A stretch of 6,607 nucleotides of DNA from NCBI GenBank assembly GCA_023411445.1, contig JAEYOT010000791.1, positions 1-6,607 of the forward strand. Direction: 5' to 3'. Every line of letters starts with the position of its first letter. Within the stretch, counting starts at the first letter, position 1. A model generated the notes under the pieces. It was not told where the DNA came from and ran no database searches. It saw only the letters and a program-made list of their open reading frames with translations. The DNA comes from Pseudomonadota bacterium (GTDB taxonomy: Bacteria; Myxococcota_A; Polyangia; Polyangiales; Polyangiaceae). A program made the position numbers and the translations under genes. Shown here piece by piece: positions 1-5,704 of the stretch.

Positions 1-120
1 CAGCTGAGCGAGCCCGCGCGCCGTCACGTAGTTGGGGCTGCCGCGCGGCAGCGGTGCGCGACGCGATACGAAGGCCGGCGCGTCGCCAGCGTCGTCGTCT
101 TTGGTGAACGCCTTGCTCAC
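1..120 (-). CDS. GreA/GreB-family transcription elongation factor, N-terminal 40 codons (partial)
   Basis: Reading the minus strand from a GTG at 120-118 gives an open frame to the window edge. It begins MSKAFTKDDDAGDAPAF and continues through a proline-rich stretch to LPRGSPNYVTARGLAQL. The opening SKAFTK plus acidic residues, followed by a P-x-G-x-x-NY-[IV]-T-x-x-G segment, is how GreB-type proteins begin in many proteobacteria. Family role: the N-terminal coiled coil enters the secondary channel of RNA polymerase and stimulates cleavage of backtracked transcripts. Only the lead-in to the coiled coil is visible, so neither the cleavage-domain acidic residues nor the C-terminal FKBP-like domain can be checked. 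The start is well bounded because an in-frame TGA lies 9 codons upstream. No clear Shine-Dalgarno precedes the GTG. The gene is divergent from the methyltransferase. GreB rather than GreA is inferred from the N-terminus only. Confidence 0.72.
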   Translation of the reverse strand, partial: MSKAFTKDDDAGDAPAFVSRRAPLPRGSPNYVTARGLAQL

Positions 121-247
121 GAGCGCAGTATGCCACTGGCGGCGTCAAACGCCTGACACTCGCCAAGGGCCTGACGCGCGCCGCGAACACGAAGCCGCAA
201 AGGAACCGCTCTTCCAGTGATGGAACGCATATTGCTGAACGCGGCGC
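121..247. other. divergent intergenic region between the Gre factor and the methyltransferase
   Basis: These 127 bases separate two divergent starts and must hold the promoters of both. A TTGACG hexamer is present on the minus strand (148-143), but no -10 element sits at a workable distance. On the plus strand CATATT at 228-233 could be a -10, without a convincing -35. No strong Shine-Dalgarno precedes either start. Nothing else was seen. Confidence 0.4.
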
Positions 248-1423
248 ATGGAGCTTGCGATCCCTGAGGCGACCGAAGACGTGTGCTGCCCGCTGTGCGG
301 AGGCACGGAGGGCATCGTGGTCGGTCAGAAGGGCCGCTTCGGCATGGCAGTACGGAATTTGTGCTGCGCCGTCTGTGCGACCGTGTACATCACGCCGCGC
401 CCGACCAGCGAGGCCATGAGTCAGTACTACCGCTCCGCGTACCGTCAGCACTACGGTGCCGTGGGCTACGCCGGCAAGGACGGCAAGCCGATCGCTCCTG
501 GACAACCCGGCTACGAGGAGACGCTGCTCGCCTGGCACAGCACGCAGGCCGACAATGCGCTGGCGCTGGCCAGCCCGGCGCGCGGCCACAGCGTGCTCGA
601 AATTGGCTGTCGCCACGGCAAGACGCTGTCCTTGATGCGCGACCGCCACGGCATCGTCCCGTTCGGGATCGAGCCGGGCGAAGCCGAGGCCGAGCAGGCA
701 CGCGCGGCTGGTATCCCCTGCTTCACGGGCTCACTGGAGGAGTTCGATCGTGGTGAGCGCCGCTTCGATCAGGTGCAGTGGTTTCACGTGCTCGAGCACG
801 TTCACGATCCGCTCGGCGCGCTGTTGAAGATCCGCAGCCTGCTCAAGCCAGACGGTCGTCTGCTGATCGAAGTCCCCAACGTGTACCAGCCTTACGGGCT
901 ACTCGAAGAGAACTTCTTCCAAAACGTGCACCTCGTGAGCTACAGCCCGAATACGCTGCCGGCGCTGCTGCGGCGCAGTGGCTTCGACGTCGTCCGGGTG
1001 GTGGACGGCAGCGCGCTGTTCGTCGTGGCACGCGTTGGCAGCGCCGACGCGAGCTCCCTGCCGCGTCCGTTTTCGCCGGACCTGCTGCAAACGCGCGAGC
1101 AAGACGCGACCTGGGTGGCGACCCGCTTGCAGAGCTACGCCGCGCTGACCAAGCTCGGCCTGATGCTGGCGCAGCGCGGCTGCTCGGCGGAGCTGACGCA
1201 ACTTTTGATCCGGACCCTGGCGCTGCCAGCCTTCGTCGGTGTGCTGGTCGAGACCTGCGCCACCTTCGTGGAGAAGCTCGTGCAGCGAGCCGAGCTCGAC
1301 CAGGCGCTCGCCGTGACTTTGGCGGTGGCAGCGGGGCCCCACCCGCCCGAGCTCCGCGCCGAGTTTCGCGCGTTCGCCGAGCGGATGGGAGCCTCTGGCG
1401 AGGCCTTGCGGGCGACGGCCTGA
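248..1423 (+). CDS. class I SAM-dependent methyltransferase with N-terminal zinc-binding motif
   Basis: The protein has 391 residues. Residues 14-43 hold two Cys-x2-Cys knuckles (CPLC at 14-17, CAVC at 40-43), a zinc-ribbon-like lead-in common in methyltransferases acting on sugar or small-molecule substrates. A Rossmann methyltransferase core follows. The SAM-binding glycine motif is VLEIGCRHGKTL (116-127), an acidic residue sits at the end of strand 2 (E142 in FGIEPGE), and FHVLEHVHDPLGAL (179-192) and LLKPDGRLLIEVPN (198-211) match motifs of the Methyltransf_11/23 type. The C-terminal 130 residues are mostly helical with no motif I recognise. The substrate cannot be told from sequence. The ATG at 248 is preceded by an in-frame TGA at 236, so the N-terminus cannot extend further; no good ribosome binding site is visible. 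The stop is 4 bases from the convergent pirin stop. No biosynthetic partner lies nearby, so the pathway is unknown. Confidence 0.9.
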   Translation: MELAIPEATEDVCCPLCGGTEGIVVGQKGRFGMAVRNLCCAVCATVYITPRPTSEAMSQYYRSAYRQHYGAVGYAGKDGKPIAPGQPGYEETLLAWHSTQADNALALASPARGHSVLEIGCRHGKTLSLMRDRHGIVPFGIEPGEAEAEQARAAGIPCFTGSLEEFDRGERRFDQVQWFHVLEHVHDPLGALLKIRSLLKPDGRLLIEVPNVYQPYGLLEENFFQNVHLVSYSPNTLPALLRRSGFDVVRVVDGSALFVVARVGSADASSLPRPFSPDLLQTREQDATWVATRLQSYAALTKLGLMLAQRGCSAELTQLLIRTLALPAFVGVLVETCATFVEKLVQRAELDQALAVTLAVAAGPHPPELRAEFRAFAERMGASGEALRATA

Positions 1424-1427
1424 GCCG

Positions 1428-2321
1428 TTACCCGACCTGCGCGGTGCGCGTGATCTCGCCCATCCGGCCCGAGCGGTAGTCCTCGAAGGCCTGTAGGATC
1501 TCCCGCTCCGTGTTCATCACGAACGGGCCGTAGCGCGCCATGGGCTCGCCCAAAGGCGCGCCGCCGAGCAGCAGTGCGCGCGCAGGAGCGGAGCCGCCGC
1601 GCAGCCTCACGGCCTCGCCCGAGCTCAGCACCGCCAGCTGACCATCGGCTACCTGGGTGCCCTGGTCGCCGACGCGCAAGTCACCGCCGAACACGTAGAT
1701 CAGCACCCGCTGCTCGGCTGCGACGGGGACGGTCACGTCCGCGGCGGGCTGCAGCGACCAATCCTGATAAACGATGGGCGTGTGCGTGTCGATCGCCGCC
1801 TTGGCGCCCAGCGCCTCACCGGCGATCACCCTCACGTGGGCCGTACCGTCTGCGCTGGCGGCGGTCGGGATCTGCTCGGCAGCGAGCTCTTGATAGCGCG
1901 GGCGCGTCATCTTGAGCCTCGCCGGCAAGTTCACCCAGATCTGGAAGCCGTGAGCGCGGCCGCCCGTCTCGAGCGCCGCCGCCGACGGTGTTTCCGAGTG
2001 CACGATGCCGGCTCCAGCCGTCATCCATTGCACGCCACCTGGCTTGATCACGCCGCGGTGACCCGCCGAGTCTTCGTGCACCACCTCACCTTCCAGCACG
2101 TACGTCACCGTCTCGAAGCCGCGGTGCGGATGATCCGGGGCGCCGACCGCCTCACCGGGCGCGTACTCCACCGGCCCCATCTCATCGATCAGCAGGAACG
2201 GATCGAGCGCCGACAGCCCTGGCGCGGGCAGCGGCCGTCGCACCACGAAGCCGGCGCCCTCCAGTTGGCGATGGGAGGCGAGCACCTTCTCTACTTCACG
2301 AGCTTGCGTGGACTCAGTCAT
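1428..2321 (-). CDS. pirin family protein (bicupin)
   Basis: The protein has 297 residues, the usual pirin length. The N-terminal cupin keeps all four metal ligands of the family: His64 and His66 in DHPHRGFETVTY, then His108 and Glu110 in GAGIVHSE. The adjoining VLEGEVVHEDSAGH and GGVQWMTAGAGI segments are also typical. The C-terminal half (about 170-270) is the degenerate second cupin, and APLGEPMARYGPFVMNT is the characteristic pirin tail. Family members bind Fe or another divalent metal; some cleave quercetin (2,3-dioxygenase activity) and others act as redox-sensing regulators, so the role here is open. I chose the ATG at 2321 over an ATG 15 codons upstream because AAGGAG lies 4 bases before it and the upstream extension is unlike pirin. 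An esterase gene lies 99 bases upstream on the same strand, so the two may be cotranscribed. The stop is nearly abutted by the convergent methyltransferase. Confidence 0.93.
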   Translation of the reverse strand: MTESTQAREVEKVLASHRQLEGAGFVVRRPLPAPGLSALDPFLLIDEMGPVEYAPGEAVGAPDHPHRGFETVTYVLEGEVVHEDSAGHRGVIKPGGVQWMTAGAGIVHSETPSAAALETGGRAHGFQIWVNLPARLKMTRPRYQELAAEQIPTAASADGTAHVRVIAGEALGAKAAIDTHTPIVYQDWSLQPAADVTVPVAAEQRVLIYVFGGDLRVGDQGTQVADGQLAVLSSGEAVRLRGGSAPARALLLGGAPLGEPMARYGPFVMNTEREILQAFEDYRSGRMGEITRTAQVG

Positions 2322-2325
2322 GTGG

Positions 2326-2331
2326 CTCCTT
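2326..2331 (-). promoter_or_regulatory. Shine-Dalgarno AAGGAG of the pirin gene
   Basis: AAGGAG on the minus strand, 4 bases before the ATG at 2321. It decides the start in favour of 2321 over the in-frame ATG at 2366, and is the clearest ribosome binding site in the window. Confidence 0.75.
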
Positions 2332-2420
2332 CGACGCGAGAAGGTAAGCCTGCGCCTTGGTGCCACAATGGCGCCCCCTGCACCCGACCGTTGTCGCTAC
2401 AGCAACAATCCCTCAGGTAG

Positions 2421-3392
2421 TCAACTCAATGATTTGCTTACGAATTCACAGGCGACGCCGAACGCGCGCGCGGCCTCTGGGTGGAGCGCGCTGAGCGCTG
2501 GCGGGTTGTGCGGCAGCTCGTGCGCCACGCACGACTCGACTTGTACGCCGCTCTGGCGCGCGCGCTCTGCGAGCTCCAAGCCCTCATCGTGCAGGCGCTC
2601 GGCCCCGCCGACCAGCACGAACAGCGGCGCGAGGCCCGCCAAGTCCGCGTCAATCAACGAGAGCCTGGGATCTTCGAGCGGCACGCCGCCAGCGAAATCG
2701 CGGGCGTGCTGCAGCAAGAAGGGCGTCTGTCCATAGTCGAGGTCATCCGCGGCGCGACACGACGGGCGGCGCGCCGCGAGATCGAGCCACGGCGAGAGCA
2801 GCACAGCGGCGCGCGCTTGCTCGCGCCCACGCTCTCGCAGCGCCAGCTGCAGCGCCAGCGCTAGGTTGCCGCCCGCCGAATCGCCTGCCACGACCAGGGT
2901 CGAAGGCGCGATGCCACTCTCGACCAACGCAGCGAACGCCGCCAGCGCGTCCTCCAGCGCGGCCGGGAAAGGGTGCTCGGGCGCCAGCCGGTAGTCGATG
3001 CCGATCACGGTACGCCGGCTGCGCAGCGCCAGCTCCGCCACGAGCTCGCGGTGCGTCGTCGTCAACGAACCGAAGATGTACGAGCCGCCGTGCAGGTACA
3101 GCACGGTGCCGGACGCCGCGTCGGGCGGCGTGAAGCGCACCGCCGGCACGCCGCCGAGCAGCTCCTGGCTGGTGGTCACCTGGCGGGCGAAGCGCGCGGG
3201 GTAACGCCGGCCGTTCAGCTCCGCGCGCAGGCGCGGGTAAGGCCAAGCCGCGCTCTCGGCGAAATCTTGCCGCAAGAAGGCGACCATCCACTCGAACTGA
3301 AAGCCCCAGCTCGGCAGCCGCGGACCCCGTCGCCAGCGCGACCAGAGTGTCGTAAGGAACGTGCGGATCAAGATGGTGAGCAAACGCAGCAT
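2421..3392 (-). CDS. alpha/beta hydrolase fold-3 (hormone-sensitive lipase family) esterase
   Basis: The protein has 323 residues. The family signatures occur in order: oxyanion-hole motif HGGSY (101-105), DYRLAPEHPFPA (133-144), and nucleophile elbow GDSAGG (170-175) with catalytic Ser172. The acid is probably Asp269 in GGAERLHDEG and the base His295 in HELPHNPP, so the triad looks intact. Family members hydrolyse carboxylic esters of short to medium acyl chains; the natural substrate cannot be predicted. The first 20 residues (MLRLLTILIRTFLTTLW) form a hydrophobic, basic helix that could act as a membrane-association or lid/cap element; there is no clear signal peptidase site. The frame is open upstream to 3884, but beyond about 3450 this is antisense of the AraC gene. 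ATG 3392 was chosen because it opens directly on the helix; ATG 3449 (19 residues longer) is the alternative, and neither has a strong ribosome binding site. The gene is divergent from the AraC regulator and upstream of pirin. Confidence 0.9.
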   Translation of the reverse strand: MLRLLTILIRTFLTTLWSRWRRGPRLPSWGFQFEWMVAFLRQDFAESAAWPYPRLRAELNGRRYPARFARQVTTSQELLGGVPAVRFTPPDAASGTVLYLHGGSYIFGSLTTTHRELVAELALRSRRTVIGIDYRLAPEHPFPAALEDALAAFAALVESGIAPSTLVVAGDSAGGNLALALQLALRERGREQARAAVLLSPWLDLAARRPSCRAADDLDYGQTPFLLQHARDFAGGVPLEDPRLSLIDADLAGLAPLFVLVGGAERLHDEGLELAERARQSGVQVESCVAHELPHNPPALSALHPEAARAFGVACEFVSKSLS

Positions 3393-3488
3393 GGCCGTCA
3401 GCAAGCTAAGAGCGCGCTGCCAGCACCTGCAAAGCCGCGCGCGCCACATCACGAGGCCTCGGACGCCAAGCGCGCCGCGCGGAGGGCC
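3393..3488. other. short divergent regulator-esterase intergenic region
   Basis: This gap is 96 bases, or only 39 if the esterase starts at 3449. Divergent AraC regulators often bind in such gaps to control both genes. I see no convincing -35/-10 pair and no clear direct or inverted repeat, so either the promoters lie partly inside the coding regions or they diverge from the vegetative consensus. Confidence 0.35.
3481..3486 (+). promoter_or_regulatory. purine-rich GGAGGG just before the AraC-family start
   Basis: GGAGGG lies only 2 bases before ATG 3489, closer than the usual 5-9. It would suit an ATG slightly further on, but the next in-frame ATG (3522) is too far. It supports 3489 weakly. 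Confidence 0.4.
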
Positions 3489-4469
3489 ATGAGCGGAAAG
3501 CACGGCACCATTGCGGCGGCCATGGTCCTGCGCCTGGTGCGGCTGCTCGAGCAGCGCGCGGGGGAGGAGCGAACGAGCCGCGCGCTCAGCGAGGTCGGTC
3601 TGACTCGCGAGGCGCTGGCGCCGGGCGACGCGCGCGTTCCGTATGAAGTCTCCGATCGCTTGCTGGAGCTGGCAGCGGCCGAGCTGGGCACGAGCGGCTT
3701 GGGCCTGGCGCTCTCTCGCACGACCAGCGAGGAGAGCTACGGCCTGGCCGGGCTTTTGCTCGTCACTGGCCCGAGCTTTCGTCGGGGACTTTCGCGCTCG
3801 CTCGCTTACCAGCGGCTCTGGGGTGACGGCGAGCGCTTCCGGTTGGTCCAGCTCGAGCTCGGCTGCGGCGTCGAGTTTCGCCATCCGGGCGGTAGCGCGC
3901 TCGCGGCGGCCGTCACGGCTGAGTGCGCGCTAGCCGAAGTGATGCAAGGCGTTCGCGAGCTCGTCGATGAAGACGCGGAGGCGCTGGCCGTCGAGCTCTC
4001 ACACGCAGCAATGGGCGACGTGAGCGAGCTCAGCGACTACTTTGGCGTGGAGCCGCGCTTCGACGCCGCTCGTAACCGCTTGACGCTCGCCTCCTCCCTC
4101 GTCGATCGGCCCCTGCGAGGTCTGCGTGACTGGTTGGGCCAAGCGCTCGAGCGCCAGGCGGCCAAGGCACTCGAGCTGCTCCCGGCTCGGGACTCCGTGC
4201 CCACGCGTGTCCGAGCGCTCCTCGCAGGCGAAGCAGGTGTGGTGCGTTCCTTGGAGGAGGTGGCGCAAGCGCTGAGCATGAGCCCGCGCACGTTGCAGCG
4301 ACGCTTGAAGCTAGAGGGCTGCTCCTTTCAGGAGCTGCTCGACGCTGAGCGCTTGCGCCTGGTGACCGAATTGACCGCGCGCGGCATCCCCGCGAAAGAA
4401 GCGGCGTTTCGCGCTGGGTTTCAGGACCCGAGCGGCCTCGTGCGAGCGCGCCGTCGTTGGCGGCGATGA
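3489..4469 (+). CDS. AraC-family transcriptional regulator (OruR/arabinose-binding N-terminal domain type)
   Basis: The protein has 326 residues. Residues 30-215 resemble the Arabinose_bd/OruR-type N-terminal domain: LGLALSRTTSEESYGLAGLLLVTGPSFRRGLSR (73-103) corresponds to the family pattern around 'G-x-x-G-x-x-x-x-x-s-x-t-l-x-e-A', and SELSDYFGVEPRFDAARNRLTL (179-200) to the F-x-x-p-v-x-F-x-x-x-x-x-x-l segment. The C-terminal AraC DNA-binding domain has the first helix-turn-helix at SLEEVAQALSMSPRTLQRRLKLEG (254-277) and the second at IPAKEAAFRAGFQDPSGLVRARRRW (300-324). The protein ends at RRRWRR, so the usual tail after the second HTH (G-x-[ST]-P-x-x-[YF]-R) is missing. Family members of this type regulate amino-acid, lipid or ester catabolism in response to a small ligand, frequently next to a hydrolase gene. 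The divergent esterase is the obvious candidate target (inference). The frame is open well upstream of 3489, but that part is antisense of the esterase. The stop is followed 23 bases later by the lipoprotein start. Confidence 0.87.
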   Translation: MSGKHGTIAAAMVLRLVRLLEQRAGEERTSRALSEVGLTREALAPGDARVPYEVSDRLLELAAAELGTSGLGLALSRTTSEESYGLAGLLLVTGPSFRRGLSRSLAYQRLWGDGERFRLVQLELGCGVEFRHPGGSALAAAVTAECALAEVMQGVRELVDEDAEALAVELSHAAMGDVSELSDYFGVEPRFDAARNRLTLASSLVDRPLRGLRDWLGQALERQAAKALELLPARDSVPTRVRALLAGEAGVVRSLEEVAQALSMSPRTLQRRLKLEGCSFQELLDAERLRLVTELTARGIPAKEAAFRAGFQDPSGLVRARRRWRR

Positions 4470-4492
4470 TGCGGTGCTCTACAAGTAGAGCT

Positions 4493-4750
4493 GTGAAGCG
4501 CCTGGTTTGGATCGCCATCCTCACGCTCTGGGCCACCAGCTGCCACAAGAACCAAGAGGCAGAAGGACCACTCGAGCGCGCCGGCAAGAAGGTGGACCGC
4601 GCCGCGGACGAAACGGGCGTGGCTCTGAAGAGCGCAGCCGACAAGACCGGCCAAGCCGCCAAACGCGCCGCTGACGAGACCGGCAAGGCCTTGGAGAAAG
4701 CCGGCCAGAAGCTACAGGGCAACGAACGCGCTCGGCGGACCAGCGAGTAG
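4493..4750 (+). CDS. small lipoprotein with LEA-like 11-residue repeats
   Basis: The protein has 85 residues from GTG 4493. Residues 1-17, (M)KRLVWIAILTLWATSC, form a lipoprotein signal peptide with a basic n-region, hydrophobic core and lipobox-like ATSC, so Cys17 would be lipidated and the mature part lies in the periplasm or at a membrane face. The mature chain (18-85) has no hydrophobic core. It contains an 11-residue repeat with consensus x-A-x-K-x-A-A-D-[EK]-T-G: units at 32-42, 43-53 and 54-64, with a degenerate fourth at 65-75. Eleven-residue amphipathic repeats with charged faces are typical of LEA group 3-like and apolipoprotein-like helices, and suggest membrane-surface association or stress protection (inference; function unknown). 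Start choice: an ATG at 4466 overlaps the AraC stop as ATGA and would add 9 residues (suggesting coupling), and TTG 4457 is also in frame. GTG 4493 gives the most natural signal peptide. Two hairpins follow the gene. Confidence 0.74.
   Translation: MKRLVWIAILTLWATSCHKNQEAEGPLERAGKKVDRAADETGVALKSAADKTGQAAKRAADETGKALEKAGQKLQGNERARRTSE
4586..4684 (+). repeat. three in-frame 33-bp coding repeats in the lipoprotein gene
   Basis: Three consecutive 33-base units encode KKVDRAADETG, VALKSAADKTG and QAAKRAADETG, followed by a diverged fourth unit. The peptide repeat is clearer than the DNA repeat, so it is maintained by protein-level selection rather than recent duplication (inference). Confidence 0.8.
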
Positions 4751-4758
4751 CGTCAGCT

Positions 4759-4774
4759 CAGCTCACGCGAGCTG
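4759..4774 (+). terminator. hairpin 8 bases after the lipoprotein stop
   Basis: Perfect 6-bp stem CAGCTC / GAGCTG around the loop ACGC. No T tract follows, so by itself it is not a classical intrinsic terminator; it may be an mRNA 3' end or processing structure. Confidence 0.35.
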
Positions 4775-4808
4775 CCGCCGCGCACAGCACCCGGACACTC
4801 CGTCCGAT

Positions 4809-4836
4809 GCGGACACCTGTCCGGACGCGTGTCCGC
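4809..4836 (+). terminator. 28-bp near-perfect palindrome, candidate terminator or operator
   Basis: The outer arms GCGGACAC (4809-4816) and GTGTCCGC (4829-4836) are exact inverted repeats. The inner GTCCGGAC (4819-4826) is a palindrome on the same centre, so only the two pairs in between (4817/4828 and 4818/4827) break the symmetry. The sequence GTTTGTTG follows directly, giving a weak U-rich tail, as expected for an intrinsic terminator of the AraC-lipoprotein unit. The symmetry and the additional copies of CGGACAC upstream (4792-4798) make a protein-binding site an equal alternative. Confidence 0.45.
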
Positions 4837-4982
4837 GTTTGTTGCCGCTCGGCAGTGACGGATTTTGCTGCCTCGCCGGATGAACGCAGCGACCGCTTCC
4901 GGTCCGCCTCTTCTGGGACCCCCGGCGCTCCGTGACCAGCACCCTCACGGTGGTCGCTGAAAGAAACTTCATCCTACGAGCC

Positions 4983-5010
4983 TTGACGATGTGGCAGATA
5001 TATCTATAGC
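4983..5010 (+). promoter_or_regulatory. candidate sigma-70 promoter of the PadR gene
   Basis: TTGACG (4983-4988, 5 of 6 with the -35 consensus), a 16-base spacer, then TATAGC (5005-5010, 4 of 6 with TATAAT). The -10 falls inside the second unit of the 12-bp repeat array, so a protein bound there would block the promoter. The predicted start near 5017 would give a leader of about 75 bases. Confidence 0.5.
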
Positions 5011-5040
5011 TATATCTAACGACATATCGCGAGACATATC
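4993..5040 (+). repeat. four tandem 12-bp repeats (ATATC iterons), probable operator array
   Basis: ATATC recurs at 5000, 5012, 5024 and 5036, exactly 12 bases apart. The four units are GGCAGATATATC, TATAGCTATATC, TAACGACATATC and GCGAGACATATC; the consensus is NNNNGAYATATC. The first two share TATATCTA, the last two GACATATCG, so they form two pairs. The array overlaps the candidate -10 and the predicted transcription start of the PadR gene. PadR proteins commonly repress their own promoters through AT-rich sites, which makes autoregulation the leading inference. The frame reads through the array as a xxIS tetrapeptide repeat, but the coding start is placed downstream. Confidence 0.82.
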
Positions 5041-5045
5041 GGGAC

Positions 5046-5061
5046 CGTGCCACCTGGCACG
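5046..5061. promoter_or_regulatory. perfect inverted repeat CGTGCCA-CC-TGGCACG
   Basis: Two 7-bp arms separated by CC, immediately after the 12-bp repeat array and 18 bases before the PadR ribosome binding site. It could be a second operator for a dimeric regulator, or a short leader hairpin in the mRNA. Its sequence is unrelated to the ATATC repeats. Confidence 0.5.
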
Positions 5062-5079
5062 TAACCACTTGTTTCTACT

Positions 5080-5083
5080 GGAG
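5080..5083 (+). promoter_or_regulatory. Shine-Dalgarno GGAG of the PadR gene
   Basis: GGAG (continuing GGAGAAG) lies 9 bases before ATG 5093. It fixes the start there, and excludes the GTG at 4991 that would translate the repeat array. Confidence 0.65.
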
Positions 5084-5092
5084 AAGTTCCAA

Positions 5093-5704
5093 ATGCATCG
5101 AGATTCCGCCTGCGGGCCGGAGCACTTCTGGTTCATGAGTCGAGGCTGGGGCGGCAACGCCGGCCGCGGCTTCGGCGGCGGCGGGCGAGGCGGCCGCCCG
5201 TGGTGGGCGGACGCGATGGGCGATCCCCCTCCGCGCGCCGAGCGTGGTGGCGTTCGCTATTTGGTGCTGGAGGCCATCGCGAATCAACCGCGCCATGGCT
5301 ACGAGATTATTCAGCACATCGAGCAGCGGGCGGGCGGCCAATACCGGCCAAGCCCGGGCGTGATTTACCCGACGCTGCAGATGCTCGAAGAGCTACAGCA
5401 CGCGCACGTCGTCGAGCAGGAAGGCCGAAAGGTCTACGCCATCACGGACGCCGGCAAGGCCGAGCTCGAGACGAATCGCGCAAGCGTCGACGAGTTTTAT
5501 GCGCGATTCACCGACGATCAGCCGTGGGAATCCTACGCACAGGATTTCGCCGAGCTCATGAAGCGCGTCGGCCAACTGATGACGACGTTTCGGAAGGGCG
5601 CTCACCGCGGCCGCATGTCTCCCGCCACCATGCGGGCCATTCGCCTCGCACTGGACGAGGCGCTTCGCAAAATCGATGACGTCTTGAACGGCCCTCAACG
5701 CTGA
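5093..5704 (+). CDS. PadR family transcriptional regulator
   Basis: The protein has 203 residues. The N-terminal 50 are low-complexity, rich in Gly, Arg and Trp (GRGFGGGGRGGRPWW at 24-38), a lead-in seen in many PadR proteins of this subtype. The winged helix-turn-helix spans about 52-122. VRYLVLEAIANQPRHGYEII (54-73) is the opening PadR signature with the HGYEI core; GGQYRPSPGVIYPTLQMLEE (81-100) is the recognition helix with the diagnostic P-S-x-G-x-[IV]-YP-x-L; and VYAITDAGKAEL (114-125) is the wing followed by the D-x-G-[KR]-x-x-L motif. The C-terminal helices (130-197) are the dimerisation region. PadR proteins are usually repressors released by small ligands. A repeat array over its promoter suggests autorepression. 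The sigma factor gene starts 64 bases downstream on the same strand, so it may be the second gene of the operon and the real regulatory output (inference). Confidence 0.93.
   Translation: MHRDSACGPEHFWFMSRGWGGNAGRGFGGGGRGGRPWWADAMGDPPPRAERGGVRYLVLEAIANQPRHGYEIIQHIEQRAGGQYRPSPGVIYPTLQMLEELQHAHVVEQEGRKVYAITDAGKAELETNRASVDEFYARFTDDQPWESYAQDFAELMKRVGQLMTTFRKGAHRGRMSPATMRAIRLALDEALRKIDDVLNGPQR

Larger units (their letters stand above)
4751..5092. other. long intergenic region upstream of the PadR gene
   Basis: These 342 bases hold no supportable gene. Going left to right they contain the 3' hairpin, the GGACAC/GTGTCC palindrome cluster (4791-4836), about 140 bases without a clear element apart from weak 5-bp inverted repeats (GGCAG 4851-4855 with CTGCC 4868-4872; GACCA 4934-4938 with TGGTC 4951-4955), a candidate promoter (4983-5010), the 12-bp repeat array (4993-5040), a 7-bp inverted repeat (5046-5061) and the PadR ribosome binding site. 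The section 4991-5040 is strikingly AT-rich against its surroundings. Confidence 0.7.

Noticed and set aside
778..1479. 233-residue plus-strand frame inside the methyltransferase
   Set aside because: Arg/Ala-rich shadow frame overlapping a gene with clear motifs.
1782..2420. 212-residue plus-strand frame opposite pirin
   Set aside because: His/Arg-rich antisense shadow of the pirin gene with no recognisable domain.
2322..2420. Terminator or promoter between the esterase and pirin genes
   Set aside because: Only weak imperfect stems (for example GGTGCC/GGCGCC with a mismatch on the coding strand) and no T tract or convincing promoter hexamers.
2973..3488. Upstream extension of the AraC frame by 172 codons
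   Set aside because: It lies antisense to the esterase catalytic domain and is low-complexity Arg/Gln/Ala. AraC-family homology starts after 3489.
3393..3884. N-terminal extension (up to about 165 residues) of the esterase frame
   Set aside because: It is antisense to the AraC gene, Gln/Arg/Ala-rich without domain character, and kept open by GC bias. The esterase homology begins near 3392.
4763..5068. 101-residue minus-strand frame across the intergenic region
   Set aside because: Its RYVSRYVVRYSYRYI repeat is the antisense of the 12-bp array; there is no ribosome binding site and no domain-like sequence.
5055..5072. Sigma-54 promoter (TGGCACG looks like a -24 element)
   Set aside because: The -12 GC is not at the required 10-base distance from GG (CT is found instead), and TGGCACG is one arm of a perfect inverted repeat.
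4991..5092. GTG 4991 as the PadR start, giving a DISIAISNDISRDIS tetrapeptide-repeat N-terminus
   Set aside because: It has no ribosome binding site and the peptide repeat is simply the 12-bp DNA repeat read in frame. ATG 5093 has GGAG at good spacing and gives a typical PadR length.
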